Under the pieces are notes generated by a model. That model had not been told where the DNA came from and ran no database searches. It saw only the letters and a program-made list of their open reading frames with translations. A stretch of DNA of 21,931 nt from an uncultured Oscillospiraceae bacterium (GTDB lineage Bacteria > Bacillota > Clostridia > Oscillospirales > Acutalibacteraceae): the NCBI GenBank assembly GCA_900546735.1, contig URDW01000015.1, positions 1 through 21,931 on the forward strand, read 5' to 3'. A program made the position numbers and the translations under genes. Shown here piece after piece: positions 1-6,700 of this stretch. The stretch's first letter is position 1, and every line of letters starts with the position of its first letter.

Positions 1-25
1 AGCGTCAGATGTGTATAAGAGACAG
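1..25 (+). other. Nextera/Tn5 sequencing adapter remnant (not genomic)
   Basis: The first 25 bases are the 3' end of the Nextera read-1 transposase adapter, including the complete 19-bp Tn5 mosaic end AGATGTGTATAAGAGACAG at 7-25. Read as protein this gives the well-known contaminant peptide MCIRDS. Genomic sequence starts at base 26. Confidence 0.98.
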
Positions 26-776
26 CATTACAGGTACAGACGTTACGAAAAACGTGGCCGACATGGTGCTGGCCGACGACAACTTCGCCACCATCGTGGG
101 TGCTGTGGAACAGGGTCGTATTATTTACGACAACATCCGCAAGGCCATTCAGTTCCTGCTGGCGTCCAACCTGTCTGAAGTGCTTTCCATCTTCTTTGCA
201 ACGGTCGTCGGGTTCACCATTTTGAAGCCGGTGCACCTGCTTTGGATCAACCTGATCACCGACTGTTTCCCGGCGCTTGCGCTTGGCATGGAACGCGGCG
301 AAAAAGATTTGATGAAACGTGCGCCGCGCGACAGCCGCGACGGCATTTTTGCCGGCGGCATGGGCTTTGACATCGCCTGGCAGGGTTTGATGGTCACGAT
401 CGTGACCGTGGTGGCTTACTATGTGGGTCATTACATGGAAGCCGGCCGCTGGGAATTTGTCGACAGTCCGGACGGCATGACCATGGCTTTCCTGACGCTC
501 TCCATGGCAGAGATCTTCCACTCCTTCAACATGCGCTCCCGACGCCATTCGCTCTTCACGATCCGCTGGCAGAACATGTACCTGATCGGCGCAATGGTGC
601 TTTCGCTCGTGCTCTCCACCGCCGTCATCTATGTGCCTTTCCTGAAGGATGCGTTTGGCTTTGAGCACATCAGCCTGGAGGAATACGCCGTGGCGCTTCT
701 GATGGCTGTCTGCGTGATCCCGATCACAGAATTTGTCAAGGCGCTGCAGCGTCATTTTGAAAAGAAAAAGAAGTAA
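26..776 (+). CDS. Cation-transporting P-type ATPase, SERCA-like Ca2+ pump, C-terminal fragment
   Basis: This is the last 249 residues of a type II P-type ATPase, which uses ATP to move Ca2+ out across the cytoplasmic membrane. The fragment opens inside the hinge motif of the P domain (GTDVTKN...ADMVLADDNFATI) and continues through transmembrane helices M5-M10, ending in a basic tail. In M5 the pattern SNLSEV keeps the Asn and Glu (codons at 168 and 177) matching SERCA N768 and E771. In M6, NLITD keeps the matches to N796, T799 and D800. In M8, SMAEIFHSFN keeps a Glu matching E908. These cover the visible ligands of both SERCA Ca2+ sites. The phosphorylation domain, nucleotide domain and M1-M4 lie outside the contig. 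The true reading frame is intact; only the first codon is shared with adapter. The alternative is another type II pump of the same family. Confidence 0.92.
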
Positions 777-788
777 TTATATAACTGT

Positions 789-819
789 AAAGCGCGGTGC
801 TTTTAAAGCACCGCGCTTT
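789..819 (+). repeat. Perfect intergenic hairpin after the ATPase gene
   Basis: AAAGCGCGGTGC at 789-800 pairs with GCACCGCGCTTT at 808-819, and the TTTTAAA between them can extend the stem. It begins 12 bases after the ATPase stop codon. There is no clear T-run on either side, so it may be a weak terminator or an mRNA 3' end stabiliser. It also sits at the outer end of dispersed repeat copy A, in the same place as the ACGGACCGG hairpin in copy B. Confidence 0.6.
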
Positions 820-936
820 GAGATTGTCGAAACAGGCGGCTGGACCGCGCATAAAATAAATTAGAAAAATATTTATTGCCTTTCTCAAACAAAAAACACG
901 TTGCCATTCAAAATCAATTAAACGTTTTAAAAGCAG

Positions 937-962
937 AAAAACCGCACAGTAGTGCGGTTTTT
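937..962. terminator. Bidirectional intrinsic terminator between ATPase and yfcE-like genes
   Basis: AAAAACCGCAC (937-947) pairs with GTGCGGTTTTT (952-962) around an AGTA loop. T-runs follow on both strands, so it can end the ATPase transcript and the convergent phosphodiesterase transcript, whose stop codon is at 996-998. Confidence 0.85.
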
Positions 963-995
963 GCTCTTTTTGCGCCGTATAAATCGTTTTGTACG

Positions 996-1463
996 TTAAA
1001 GTCTTTCCAGGTGGCACAGCACTGAACCGTTGTCACAAAAATCGATCAGGCCGTAATGTCCGGCGGCAATGCTGCCGGGATTCAATAGATGCAGCCCATC
1101 GTCATAGTCTGTATAGGGCGTGTGTGTATGACCGAATACGCAGATGTCTGCACCGGCACAGCGGGCTGCGTCCGTCAGTTCGCGGTAGCTGTATTTCACA
1201 TGGTAAATATGGCCGTGCGTGCACAAAATGCGTTTGCCTTCAAATTCCACCATCTGCTGCACCGGCAGGTCAGAACCAAAGTCACAGTTGCCGCAGACGT
1301 TCACAAACCGAAGCTCTTGAAAGTAGGCTTCGGCTGCGTCAATGTCGCGCTCGCCGTCGCCGCAAAAAAGCACCAGGGAAAGGGACTTGCGGTGGCGGTC
1401 GATCGCGTCAAATACGTTGCCTGTGCGGCCGTGCGCATCGGACAAAACAAGGATTCTTTTCAT
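996..1463 (-). CDS. YfcE/MJ0936-type metallophosphoesterase (putative phosphodiesterase)
   Basis: A 155-residue soluble cytoplasmic protein of the calcineurin-like phosphoesterase superfamily. The dinuclear metal motifs are complete: SDAHG (D9, H11), CGDGE (D36), GNCD (N59), THGH (H83) and GHTH (H112, H114). Size and motif order fit the YfcE/MJ0936 group of small Mn2+-dependent phosphodiesterases that act on model diester substrates; the physiological substrate is generally unknown. I chose the ATG at 1463 because the protein aligns from MKRILVLSDAHG and a GGAG Shine-Dalgarno lies 8 bases upstream; an open frame extends further upstream but gives no recognisable sequence. A promoter TTGATT-17-TATAAT lies just upstream. 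It ends at a bidirectional terminator shared with the convergent ATPase gene. Confidence 0.9.
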   Translation of the reverse strand: MKRILVLSDAHGRTGNVFDAIDRHRKSLSLVLFCGDGERDIDAAEAYFQELRFVNVCGNCDFGSDLPVQQMVEFEGKRILCTHGHIYHVKYSYRELTDAARCAGADICVFGHTHTPYTDYDDGLHLLNPGSIAAGHYGLIDFCDNGSVLCHLERL

Positions 1464-1499
1464 AAAACACGCTCCGAAATCATATGTTTTAATAAAAAT

Positions 1500-1528
1500 A
1501 TTATAGTCTATGGCGGTGATGAAATCAA
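1500..1528 (-). promoter_or_regulatory. Promoter of the YfcE-type gene
   Basis: Read on the minus strand: TTGATT (1523-1528), 17-base spacer, TATAAT (1500-1505). It is about 37 bases upstream of the ATG at 1463. The -35 box runs into the start codon region of the divergent small gene, so the two genes share a very short control region. I see no equally good promoter for the plus-strand genes here. Confidence 0.8.
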
Positions 1529-1728
1529 TGAACAAAAATATAAATTTGCCTGAACTCGAAAAAGCGGTCAAAAGCGGTCGGGTCGATTCGTACCTGAAAA
1601 ACAACGTTTCGTCCGATGCAGCTAAAAGAATTAAAGACGTGCTTTCCAGCAAAGAGGCGACCGAAAAGCTTTTGCAGACGAAAGAGGCGCAGGCGCTTTT
1701 GAAAAAACTGACTGAGGGCAAAAAATAA
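1528..1728 (+). CDS. Small uncharacterised helical protein, first gene of a three-gene cluster
   Basis: A 66-residue, Lys/Glu-rich protein predicted to be nearly all helix (ELEKAVKSGRVDSYLKNN...AKRIKDVLSSKEATEKLLQ). I do not recognise a family. There are three in-frame ATGs at 1510, 1519 and 1528. I prefer 1528 because GGTGAT, part of the ideal anti-SD complement, lies 7-9 bases upstream; the other two lack a good site. The last base of its TAA stop is the first base of the next ATG (TAATG), which implies translational coupling. No membrane segment or signal peptide is visible. It heads a same-strand cluster with the next two genes, which suggests a joint function. Confidence 0.7.
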   Translation: MNKNINLPELEKAVKSGRVDSYLKNNVSSDAAKRIKDVLSSKEATEKLLQTKEAQALLKKLTEGKK

Positions 1729-2087
1729 TGGAAGCACTCGGCGATATTTTATCGTCTTTGTCTGCCGATGATATCGCCAAGCTGCAGTCCGTGGCCTCTT
1801 CGGTACTGCAGGGCGACGGACAGAAGACACCGGAGAAAAAAGAAACGGTCCCGGCTGTGCCTGCCGTAAATGGGCTGCAGGGGCTTTCGGGAGATGAGCT
1901 TTCCATGCTGCTGAAGCTGCAGAACGTGATGGGGCGCATGCGCGCCAAAGGCTCAAAAAACGCCGCGTTGATCGCTGCGCTCAAGCCGCTTTTAAGTGAA
2001 AAATCGCAAAAAAAGGCAGATGAGGCAATGCGCATTTTAAACCTGTTTGAAATGCTGCCGCTGATCAAAGACATGTTTCAGGTGTAG
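1728..2087 (+). CDS. Uncharacterised helical protein, second gene of the cluster
   Basis: A 119-residue soluble protein. Residues 1-30 form an amphipathic helix pair (ILSSLSADDIAKLQSVASSV), followed by a low-complexity linker rich in Pro, Lys and Val, then residues 50-119 with further helices (LSGDELSMLLKLQNVMGRMR, ALIAALKPLLSEKSQKKADE). Leu-rich heptad-like spacing suggests helix-helix or coiled-coil contacts. It overlaps the preceding stop codon by one base and ends three bases before the next start. I recognise no domain and assign no function; it resembles lineage-specific hypothetical proteins of Clostridia, but that is an impression rather than a match. Confidence 0.75.
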   Translation: MEALGDILSSLSADDIAKLQSVASSVLQGDGQKTPEKKETVPAVPAVNGLQGLSGDELSMLLKLQNVMGRMRAKGSKNAALIAALKPLLSEKSQKKADEAMRILNLFEMLPLIKDMFQV

Positions 2088-2090
2088 GGT

Positions 2091-2405
2091 ATGGCGGAAT
2101 ATGCAGACTATGATTTTGCACAGATGCGCTCCGATGCAGTACGGCGCGTGGAAGAAATGAAAAAACGCTCCAAAACGTATTTGGAGCGCGAAAACACACC
2201 GCACGGCAAGGGGGTGGCGCAGCCGCCTGCACAAAAGGAGGCAAAGACCGCAGCACAGGACAAAAAAGCATGCGGCGGCGCACTGAAAGAACCGGCGCGT
2301 GAAGAGGATAACGACACTTTCATCCTGCTTCTGCTGATTTTGATTTTGTCGCAGGAGGGAGCAGATCAAAGTCTTATTTTTGCCCTGCTTTATATGCTGT
2401 TATAG
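2091..2405 (+). CDS. Uncharacterised small protein with C-terminal hydrophobic segment, third gene of the cluster
   Basis: A 104-residue protein in two halves. Residues 1-75 are highly charged and helical (FAQMRSDAVRRVEEMKKRSK) with an Ala/Lys/Pro-rich linker. Residues 76-104 are strongly hydrophobic (FILLLLILILSQEGADQ then SLIFALLYMLL), two short Leu-rich stretches separated by a polar SQEGADQ turn, ending right at the C-terminus. This could be a hairpin membrane anchor or an aggregation-prone helical pair. The AGGTG ribosome site lies within the end of the preceding gene, so the three genes are almost certainly co-transcribed. No family recognised. Confidence 0.75.
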   Translation: MAEYADYDFAQMRSDAVRRVEEMKKRSKTYLERENTPHGKGVAQPPAQKEAKTAAQDKKACGGALKEPAREEDNDTFILLLLILILSQEGADQSLIFALLYMLL

Positions 2406-2408
2406 GAA

Positions 2409-2463
2409 CACCGGGCACAGATCTTGTCCCGGTGCCGGCTTTGCATAAAGCGGATCAGCCGGC
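2409..2463 (+). repeat. Short inverted repeats after the small-protein cluster
   Basis: CACCGGG (2409-2415) pairs with CCCGGTG (2428-2434), and two GCCGGC copies (2434-2439 and 2458-2463) can pair with each other. No T-run follows either, so these are more likely mRNA 3' structure than a terminator. The clear terminator lies further on at 2501-2546. Confidence 0.5.
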
Positions 2464-2500
2464 GTGAAAAGGTCAGTGCGGAGGGTTTCGATCCGGTAAA

Positions 2501-2546
2501 TGCAAAAAAGCGGGATGCACTTTCATGTGCATCCCGCTTTTTTGCA
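2501..2546. terminator. Strong bidirectional terminator
   Basis: TGCAAAAAAGCGGGATGCAC (2501-2520) pairs perfectly over 20 bases with 2527-2546 around the loop TTTCAT. T6 tracts follow the GC-rich part on both strands. It separates the plus-strand small-protein cluster from the convergent M28 peptidase gene, whose stop is at 2560. Confidence 0.92.
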
Positions 2547-2559
2547 TCTTTTCGCGTGT

Positions 2560-3843
2560 TTATTTGTCCATTTTTTTGCCGTATTTGTCGAAGTTGAGAA
2601 TGGTGGAAAGGATTACTTCGTAACCGGTCTCAATGGCTTTCGGGTTCAGGCGGTCATAACTGTCGCGGCGGTTGTGGTAGTAGTCAGCCGGTGTCGGGTC
2701 CATAGCGGCCAGGCAGGTCGCTGTAATGCCGGCCTGTGACAGCGCTGCGGCGTCAGAGGAGCCAAAGAATACGCTGGCCATTTTCAAATCGTCGTGGCCG
2801 GCTTCTTTCGCCGATTCCATTACCAGGGAAGAGAAATCCGGGTCGTTTTTCACAGTGCCGCTCATGTCGCGGTTGTAAACGTTTAAGTATTCCAAATCGG
2901 TCAGCGTATCTACGCAAAGCACGGCGGTCTCCACATCGCCGGTGTATTCGTCGTGGTGTGCTTTTGCAAAGGCTTTTGCACCGCGCAGGCCGGCTTCTTC
3001 ACCGTCTGTGATCATGGCACAAACTTCGGTGTGTTCAAAGTTGACACCGGCTTCTTCCAGCATGCGCAGCGCGCATACGGCGGCATATGTACCCGTCAGG
3101 TTGTCGTTTGCACCGGGGGAGAGCGTTTTGAAGTCCACAAACAGGAACAGGGTGATCATGTTCAGCATGGTGAAGAAATGGAAATAGTAGCTGTAGTCGA
3201 TCATAAAATCGGCAAAAGCGCCCTGCACATTCGCGGCAGCCAGTATGATGGTGACCACGGCGATCACAAACGAAGCGATACCGCTCACGATCGAGCCGGC
3301 CATAAAGGCTGTCATGCCATGGCCCTTGGCATAGTAAATGTGGCGCCATTCATAAGCGGCGTCGCAGTGACCGCTGATAACGATACGGCGCTTGACTTCG
3401 CCGGTGGGCTTGCGGGTGGCGACCAGGTTGCGGCCGGTTACTTTTTTGTGGAACACGTCGCAGAACGGTTTGTACAGCAGAAATTCCATGACGGTAATGA
3501 ACAGTGTGAGCGCTGCACATGCAGCTACGATGATCTGGGCATAGAAGAAGCCGTCAAATACATTTGTAAATGTCAGAATAGCGCCGACGGCCACGCCGAT
3601 AAACACAAGCGCACTGAGCACTTTCGTAAACATCAAAAATGCTTTCGGCGCCATTTTGTATTCTTCAAAATGCGTTTCGTCACAAAATGTGTCCAGCTCT
3701 TTTTTCATGTGCTTTTGCGCCGCATAGCAGTTTTCGTTGCCGGATTCACGCGGGCCGTATTTTTTGATGACGTTTGTAATTTCTTTCACTGTGTAATCCA
3801 CGTTTTCGCGGATCACTTGCTTTGGAAAAGATTTGATATCCAT
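2560..3843 (-). CDS. Membrane-embedded M28-family zinc metallopeptidase
   Basis: A 427-residue protein with a split M28 aminopeptidase-type domain. Zinc and catalytic residues are in the expected order: GHCD (H159), GAND (D247, bridging), DGEE (E282 catalytic, E283 ligand), VDT (D312) and YYHNRRD (H390). Four hydrophobic helices interrupt the enzyme: two at about 68-90 and 102-123, and two at about 180-203 and 219-236, the second pair lying between the first zinc ligand and the bridging Asp. The active site is therefore tied to the membrane; which side it faces cannot be read. It probably hydrolyses peptides or N-terminal residues, with unknown substrate. AAGGAG lies 8-9 bases before the ATG. 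It is transcribed alone from the promoter at 3912-3940. Zinc ligands are all present, so it should be active. Confidence 0.88.
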   Translation of the reverse strand: MDIKSFPKQVIRENVDYTVKEITNVIKKYGPRESGNENCYAAQKHMKKELDTFCDETHFEEYKMAPKAFLMFTKVLSALVFIGVAVGAILTFTNVFDGFFYAQIIVAACAALTLFITVMEFLLYKPFCDVFHKKVTGRNLVATRKPTGEVKRRIVISGHCDAAYEWRHIYYAKGHGMTAFMAGSIVSGIASFVIAVVTIILAAANVQGAFADFMIDYSYYFHFFTMLNMITLFLFVDFKTLSPGANDNLTGTYAAVCALRMLEEAGVNFEHTEVCAMITDGEEAGLRGAKAFAKAHHDEYTGDVETAVLCVDTLTDLEYLNVYNRDMSGTVKNDPDFSSLVMESAKEAGHDDLKMASVFFGSSDAAALSQAGITATCLAAMDPTPADYYHNRRDSYDRLNPKAIETGYEVILSTILNFDKYGKKMDK

Positions 3844-3911
3844 CTGTTTTGCTCCTTTGCTTACTTGTGATGTGAAACCACTGCGGTGAAGTCGCTCACA
3901 ATTTTTGAAAT

Positions 3912-3940
3912 ATTATAGCATATCTTGAGAAAGTGTGCAA
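3912..3940 (-). promoter_or_regulatory. Promoter of the M28 peptidase gene
   Basis: On the minus strand, TTGCAC (3935-3940), 17-base spacer, TATAAT (3912-3917). The leader is about 60 bases. It contains an inverted repeat, TTGTGA (3865-3870) with TCACAA (3896-3901), which could fold in the leader or bind a regulator. Confidence 0.85.
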
Positions 3941-4031
3941 TAAAATACTTTGCACTATTTATTAAATTTGTTGTGCCTATTAAACACTTTTTGTCGTTTA
4001 TGCCGATTATGTCTCAAATCTCTGTAAATTT

Positions 4032-4061
4032 AAAGCAGGTCCCCATTAAGGAACCTGCTTT
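4032..4061 (-). terminator. Probable terminator of the propeller-phosphoesterase gene
   Basis: AAAGCAGGT (4032-4040) pairs with ACCTGCTTT (4053-4061). On the minus strand it starts 10 bases after the stop codon and is followed by TTTAAATTT, a moderate T-run. The rest of 3941-4071 is AT-rich with nothing else recognisable. Confidence 0.7.
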
Positions 4062-4071
4062 GGGTTGTGTT

Positions 4072-6168
4072 TTACGGTGCAATTTTGGAAATGCGGCCCG
4101 CAAAATCCGCTACGATCACACTGCCGTCTTCGCAAAGCGCGGCTTTGCCGAAAACGGGTGCGCCTATATCATAGGAAGAGATCACACTGCCGCCGGAGGC
4201 GCTGATGCGGTAAAGCTTTCCGTCAGACGCGCCAAACACCAGCTGGCCGTTTGTAAGAATGGGTGTGCTTTCTACGGTTGGGGAATTGCTGACGTACGGC
4301 GGTGTGTAGACCTGTGCTTCGCCGGGCTGCATCTCCCAAAGGATTTTTTCCTGCTCTATATCAAAGGTGATGATACCGTGGTTTGCCGTGGGAATGTAGG
4401 CGCGCGTTTCGTCTATGACCGGCTGCCCGCTGGAAGAGAACGAGTAATCTTCGCACATCTTTTTGCTGGTGATCTCGCCGGTCTCGCTGTTGACAAGCAT
4501 AATGGCGTCATCGGCGGCAACCAGCAGCGTGGTGTCATTTACCACGGCCGGGGTCGAGGAACGGAAGCGTATGTCTTCGTCGTCATTGCTCCAAAGCTCT
4601 TTGCCGGTGGTTTTGTCGAGCGCTTTCAGGGCGTCCCAATGCGAGCTGACGATCAGCTTGTCGCCGGTCAATATAAATTCGGCGGGCGAATTTTCGCCGC
4701 GCTTGCCGTTATAGATCCACAGCCGTTCGCCGTTTGCCACGCTGAATGCGCTGACGTCGGCCGCGTTGCCGGCAAACACCGTTTCGCCGTCTGTGCAGAT
4801 GCCTGAACTGGTGCCGATCGTATAGCTCAGCTCCGCTTTTGCCTGCCAGATCAGGCTGCCGGATTCGCCGTCCAGGCAGTATACATTGCCGTCGCAGTCT
4901 TGCGCCAACAGTTTGCCGTTTGTGTAGGCCAGGTTGTTCTTTACGGAGTTTTCTGTTTGGAAGTTCCAGAGGATCTCGCCGTTTTCGGCATTCAGGCAGT
5001 ATACATAGCAGTCGCGCGGGTAATCGTCATCCACCGTAGCGGTGTAGACCAGGTCGCCTTCCAGCAGCGTGTCGGTAAACAGCACGTTGCCGTCCAGGTA
5101 AGTGCTCCAGACTGCGTTTTCCGGCGCGGCGGGTGCACTGCTTAAATGGTAGTACTGCATTTCAGTCTTTTCAATGCCGTCCTTGGTCATGTAGATCAGG
5201 CGGCTGCCGCTTGCCGAAGAATCAATGCCGCCGCAGTCCGGCCGCGCGGTGCTGATGTTGACCACGCCGTTTGTTTCATAAACGTAGTTGTAGTGGTAGT
5301 GGCCGAAGATCCATGCGACCAGGTTGTGCTTTTTCAGATCCAGTTTTTTCAAATCGAAGGACAGTACATAATCCTCGTTCGGCGGCATGGTATGGTTGAG
5401 CATGACCACCTTCATATCCGGGTCGGTATTTTCCAGGTCGTTTTCCAGCCAGCGCCAGCGGTCATTCTTGCTGTAGTCAGAGGCGTAGTCGCCGCCGGTC
5501 TGAAACGGTGTGACCACATAGTGGATGTTGCCAACATTAAATGAGTACCACACCGGGCCGTAATAGCTTTCATAAAGGGCTTCGCCGTATTCGCCATCCA
5601 CATAATCGTGGTTGCCCATTACATAGTAGACCGGCAGCCCCATGTTTTCGCTGTTCATCTGTTCCTTGTGCAGACGGATGCCGTCTTCATAGCACAAATC
5701 GCCGGTATGTACCAAAAACGCCGGTTCGTGTTCCTGCACGGTCGCCTGTATGTCTTCCAGCCAGTCGCCAATGCCGTTTTCGCCGATCTCCGTGTCCGAG
5801 ATCTGCAAAAAGCTGTAATTGTCCTGCGCCGTCCGTTCGCTTGGCGTCAGGGTGAAATCGTAAGACGATATATCGTCAGATACAGGTAAATAATAGTTGT
5901 CGCACACATAGCCTGCCGGCGTTGAAACGCAGATAAAACGCGTTTTGCGGTAACCGTTCAGTTTAAATGTGCCGTTTTCATCCGTTTTGACCACATGGCG
6001 GCCGTCGCTTACGCTGACCCCCGCCACCGGCGCGCCGTTTGTGTCCAGCACGGTGCCGCTGTAAGGCCCGCCGCCCGACAGGGTCACGCCGCACACGATC
6101 GCCACGGCCGCGACCACAACAACGGCTGCGGCTGCCGCGATCAGAATGATCTTTTTCTTTTTGCTCAT
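4072..6168 (-). CDS. Membrane-anchored calcineurin-like phosphoesterase fused to a PQQ-like beta-propeller
   Basis: A 698-residue extracytoplasmic protein. Residues 1-6 are SKKKK-basic and 7-31 form an uncleaved-looking signal anchor (IILIAAAAAVVVV...). Residues 36-108 resemble a carboxypeptidase-regulatory-like or CnaB-like sandwich (SGTVLDTNGAPVAGVSV...DENGTFKL). Residues 118-340 are a metallophosphoesterase: SDTE (D125, E127), TGD (D157), GNHD (N186, H187), NHT (H259) and GHYH (H290, H292). Residues 350-698 contain about eight PQQ/WD-like blades with the repeating pattern VYCLDGESGSLIW. The first metal motif is D-x-E rather than D-x-H. The start at 6168 is chosen for its basic-hydrophobic signal and the GAGAGGGG ribosome site; an upstream in-frame start adds 22 unlikely residues. 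The PQQ-like propeller probably binds a ligand or partner rather than PQQ itself. Substrate unknown. Confidence 0.9.
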   Translation of the reverse strand: MSKKKKIILIAAAAAVVVVAAVAIVCGVTLSGGGPYSGTVLDTNGAPVAGVSVSDGRHVVKTDENGTFKLNGYRKTRFICVSTPAGYVCDNYYLPVSDDISSYDFTLTPSERTAQDNYSFLQISDTEIGENGIGDWLEDIQATVQEHEPAFLVHTGDLCYEDGIRLHKEQMNSENMGLPVYYVMGNHDYVDGEYGEALYESYYGPVWYSFNVGNIHYVVTPFQTGGDYASDYSKNDRWRWLENDLENTDPDMKVVMLNHTMPPNEDYVLSFDLKKLDLKKHNLVAWIFGHYHYNYVYETNGVVNISTARPDCGGIDSSASGSRLIYMTKDGIEKTEMQYYHLSSAPAAPENAVWSTYLDGNVLFTDTLLEGDLVYTATVDDDYPRDCYVYCLNAENGEILWNFQTENSVKNNLAYTNGKLLAQDCDGNVYCLDGESGSLIWQAKAELSYTIGTSSGICTDGETVFAGNAADVSAFSVANGERLWIYNGKRGENSPAEFILTGDKLIVSSHWDALKALDKTTGKELWSNDDEDIRFRSSTPAVVNDTTLLVAADDAIMLVNSETGEITSKKMCEDYSFSSSGQPVIDETRAYIPTANHGIITFDIEQEKILWEMQPGEAQVYTPPYVSNSPTVESTPILTNGQLVFGASDGKLYRISASGGSVISSYDIGAPVFGKAALCEDGSVIVADFAGRISKIAP

Positions 6169-6205
6169 GGATAAAACCCCTCTCTGAAAATTGCTTTTCG
6201 TGTTA

Positions 6206-6234
6206 ATTTTAAATGAAATTTTGCCTCTCGTCAA
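6206..6234 (-). promoter_or_regulatory. Promoter of the propeller-phosphoesterase gene
   Basis: On the minus strand, TTGACG (6229-6234), 17-base spacer, TAAAAT (6206-6211). It gives a leader of about 30 bases before the ATG at 6168. Confidence 0.78.
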
Positions 6235-6366
6235 TCTGACTTTTGTGCATAGTGTTGAGAAAAGCTGGAAAAATATTCAGATTTTCATGCTGTAGTTTTA
6301 CTGGGCTGGTATATATTTAACGATCCGGTCGCGCTCGGCACAGCAGATGTAAAAAAATAAATAAAA

Positions 6367-6389
6367 ACGGACCGGGGCAACCGGTCCGT
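6367..6389 (-). terminator. ACGGACCGG hairpin, terminator for leftward transcription
   Basis: ACGGACCGG (6367-6375) pairs with CCGGTCCGT (6381-6389) around GGCAA. On the minus strand it is followed by TTTTTATTTATTTTTTT, a strong intrinsic terminator for leftward RNA such as read-through from putP. An identical 23-base hairpin lies at 6676-6698, and the flanks of the two are inverted copies of each other. Confidence 0.8.
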
Positions 6390-6520
6390 TCAGCGTGTCA
6401 AAAAAGTGTAATGGCAACAAATTATACAGCCTGACACGCTGAGAGACTGCCAAAAAGGCGAGTTGGATTTTGTATTTTGCGAGTGGAGGCTGTACAAAGG
6501 TACTGCCCCCGAGCAAAAGA

Positions 6521-6700
6521 CAAAAAGCGCAAAAACCGCACAGTCGTGCGGTTTTTCTGCTTTTAATGTGCTTTATTTTCTTTAGAGCGCAAAAAGCTTT
6601 TCTGTTTGAGAAAAATAGCAGTTTATTTTTCAATTTTTTCTACGCGCGGTCCAGCCGGCTTTTTCGACAGTCTGAACGGACCGGGGCAACCGGTCCGTTT
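6521..6700 (-). repeat. Dispersed intergenic repeat, copy B
   Basis: Reverse complement of this stretch aligns with 787-975. The best preserved words are GGCTGGACCGCGC (complement of 6644-6656), TTTCTCAAACA and the whole AAAAGCAGAAAAACCGCAC hairpin arm with its partner. The hairpin loop differs (AGTA in copy A, GACT here on the same strand) while the arms are identical. Confidence 0.75.
6676..6698 (+). terminator. ACGGACCGG hairpin, second copy
   Basis: ACGGACCGG (6676-6684) pairs with CCGGTCCGT (6690-6698) around GGCAA, followed on the plus strand by TTTTGCTTTT, so it would stop rightward transcription just before the convergent putP stop codon (6725). For putP itself this hairpin lacks a T-run; putP RNA is more likely stopped by 6531-6556 or 6367-6389. 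Confidence 0.65.

Larger units (their letters stand above)
787..975 (+). repeat. Dispersed intergenic repeat, copy A
   Basis: This non-coding stretch matches the reverse complement of about 6521-6700. Shared anchors in the same order are: a long hairpin at the outer end, TGTCGAAA, GGCTGGACCGCGC (838-850), TTTCTCAAACA, AAAAGCAGAAAAACCGCAC, GTGCGGTTTTTGC and CTTTTTG. The AT-rich middle has diverged. The inner end is the terminator hairpin at 937-962. No coding content is credible here. Confidence 0.75.

Noticed and set aside
9..32. N-terminal start MCIRDS for the ATPase fragment
   Set aside because: These codons are Tn5 adapter sequence; the real protein enters from outside the contig.
736..1017. 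Minus-strand open frame of 93 codons across 736-1017
   Set aside because: It runs through the dispersed repeat and terminator; its similarity to the frame at 6470-6754 comes from the repeat DNA, not from a protein.
2953..3870. 305-codon plus-strand frame opposite the M28 peptidase
   Set aside because: Antisense to a gene with intact catalytic motifs; product is Cys/His-rich low-quality sequence.
6390..6431. Possible small RNA from a TATAAT-like sequence (minus strand, 6420s) to the hairpin at 6367
   Set aside because: No -35 box at the right distance, and the transcript would be only about 45 bases; the TATAAT lies within repeat DNA.
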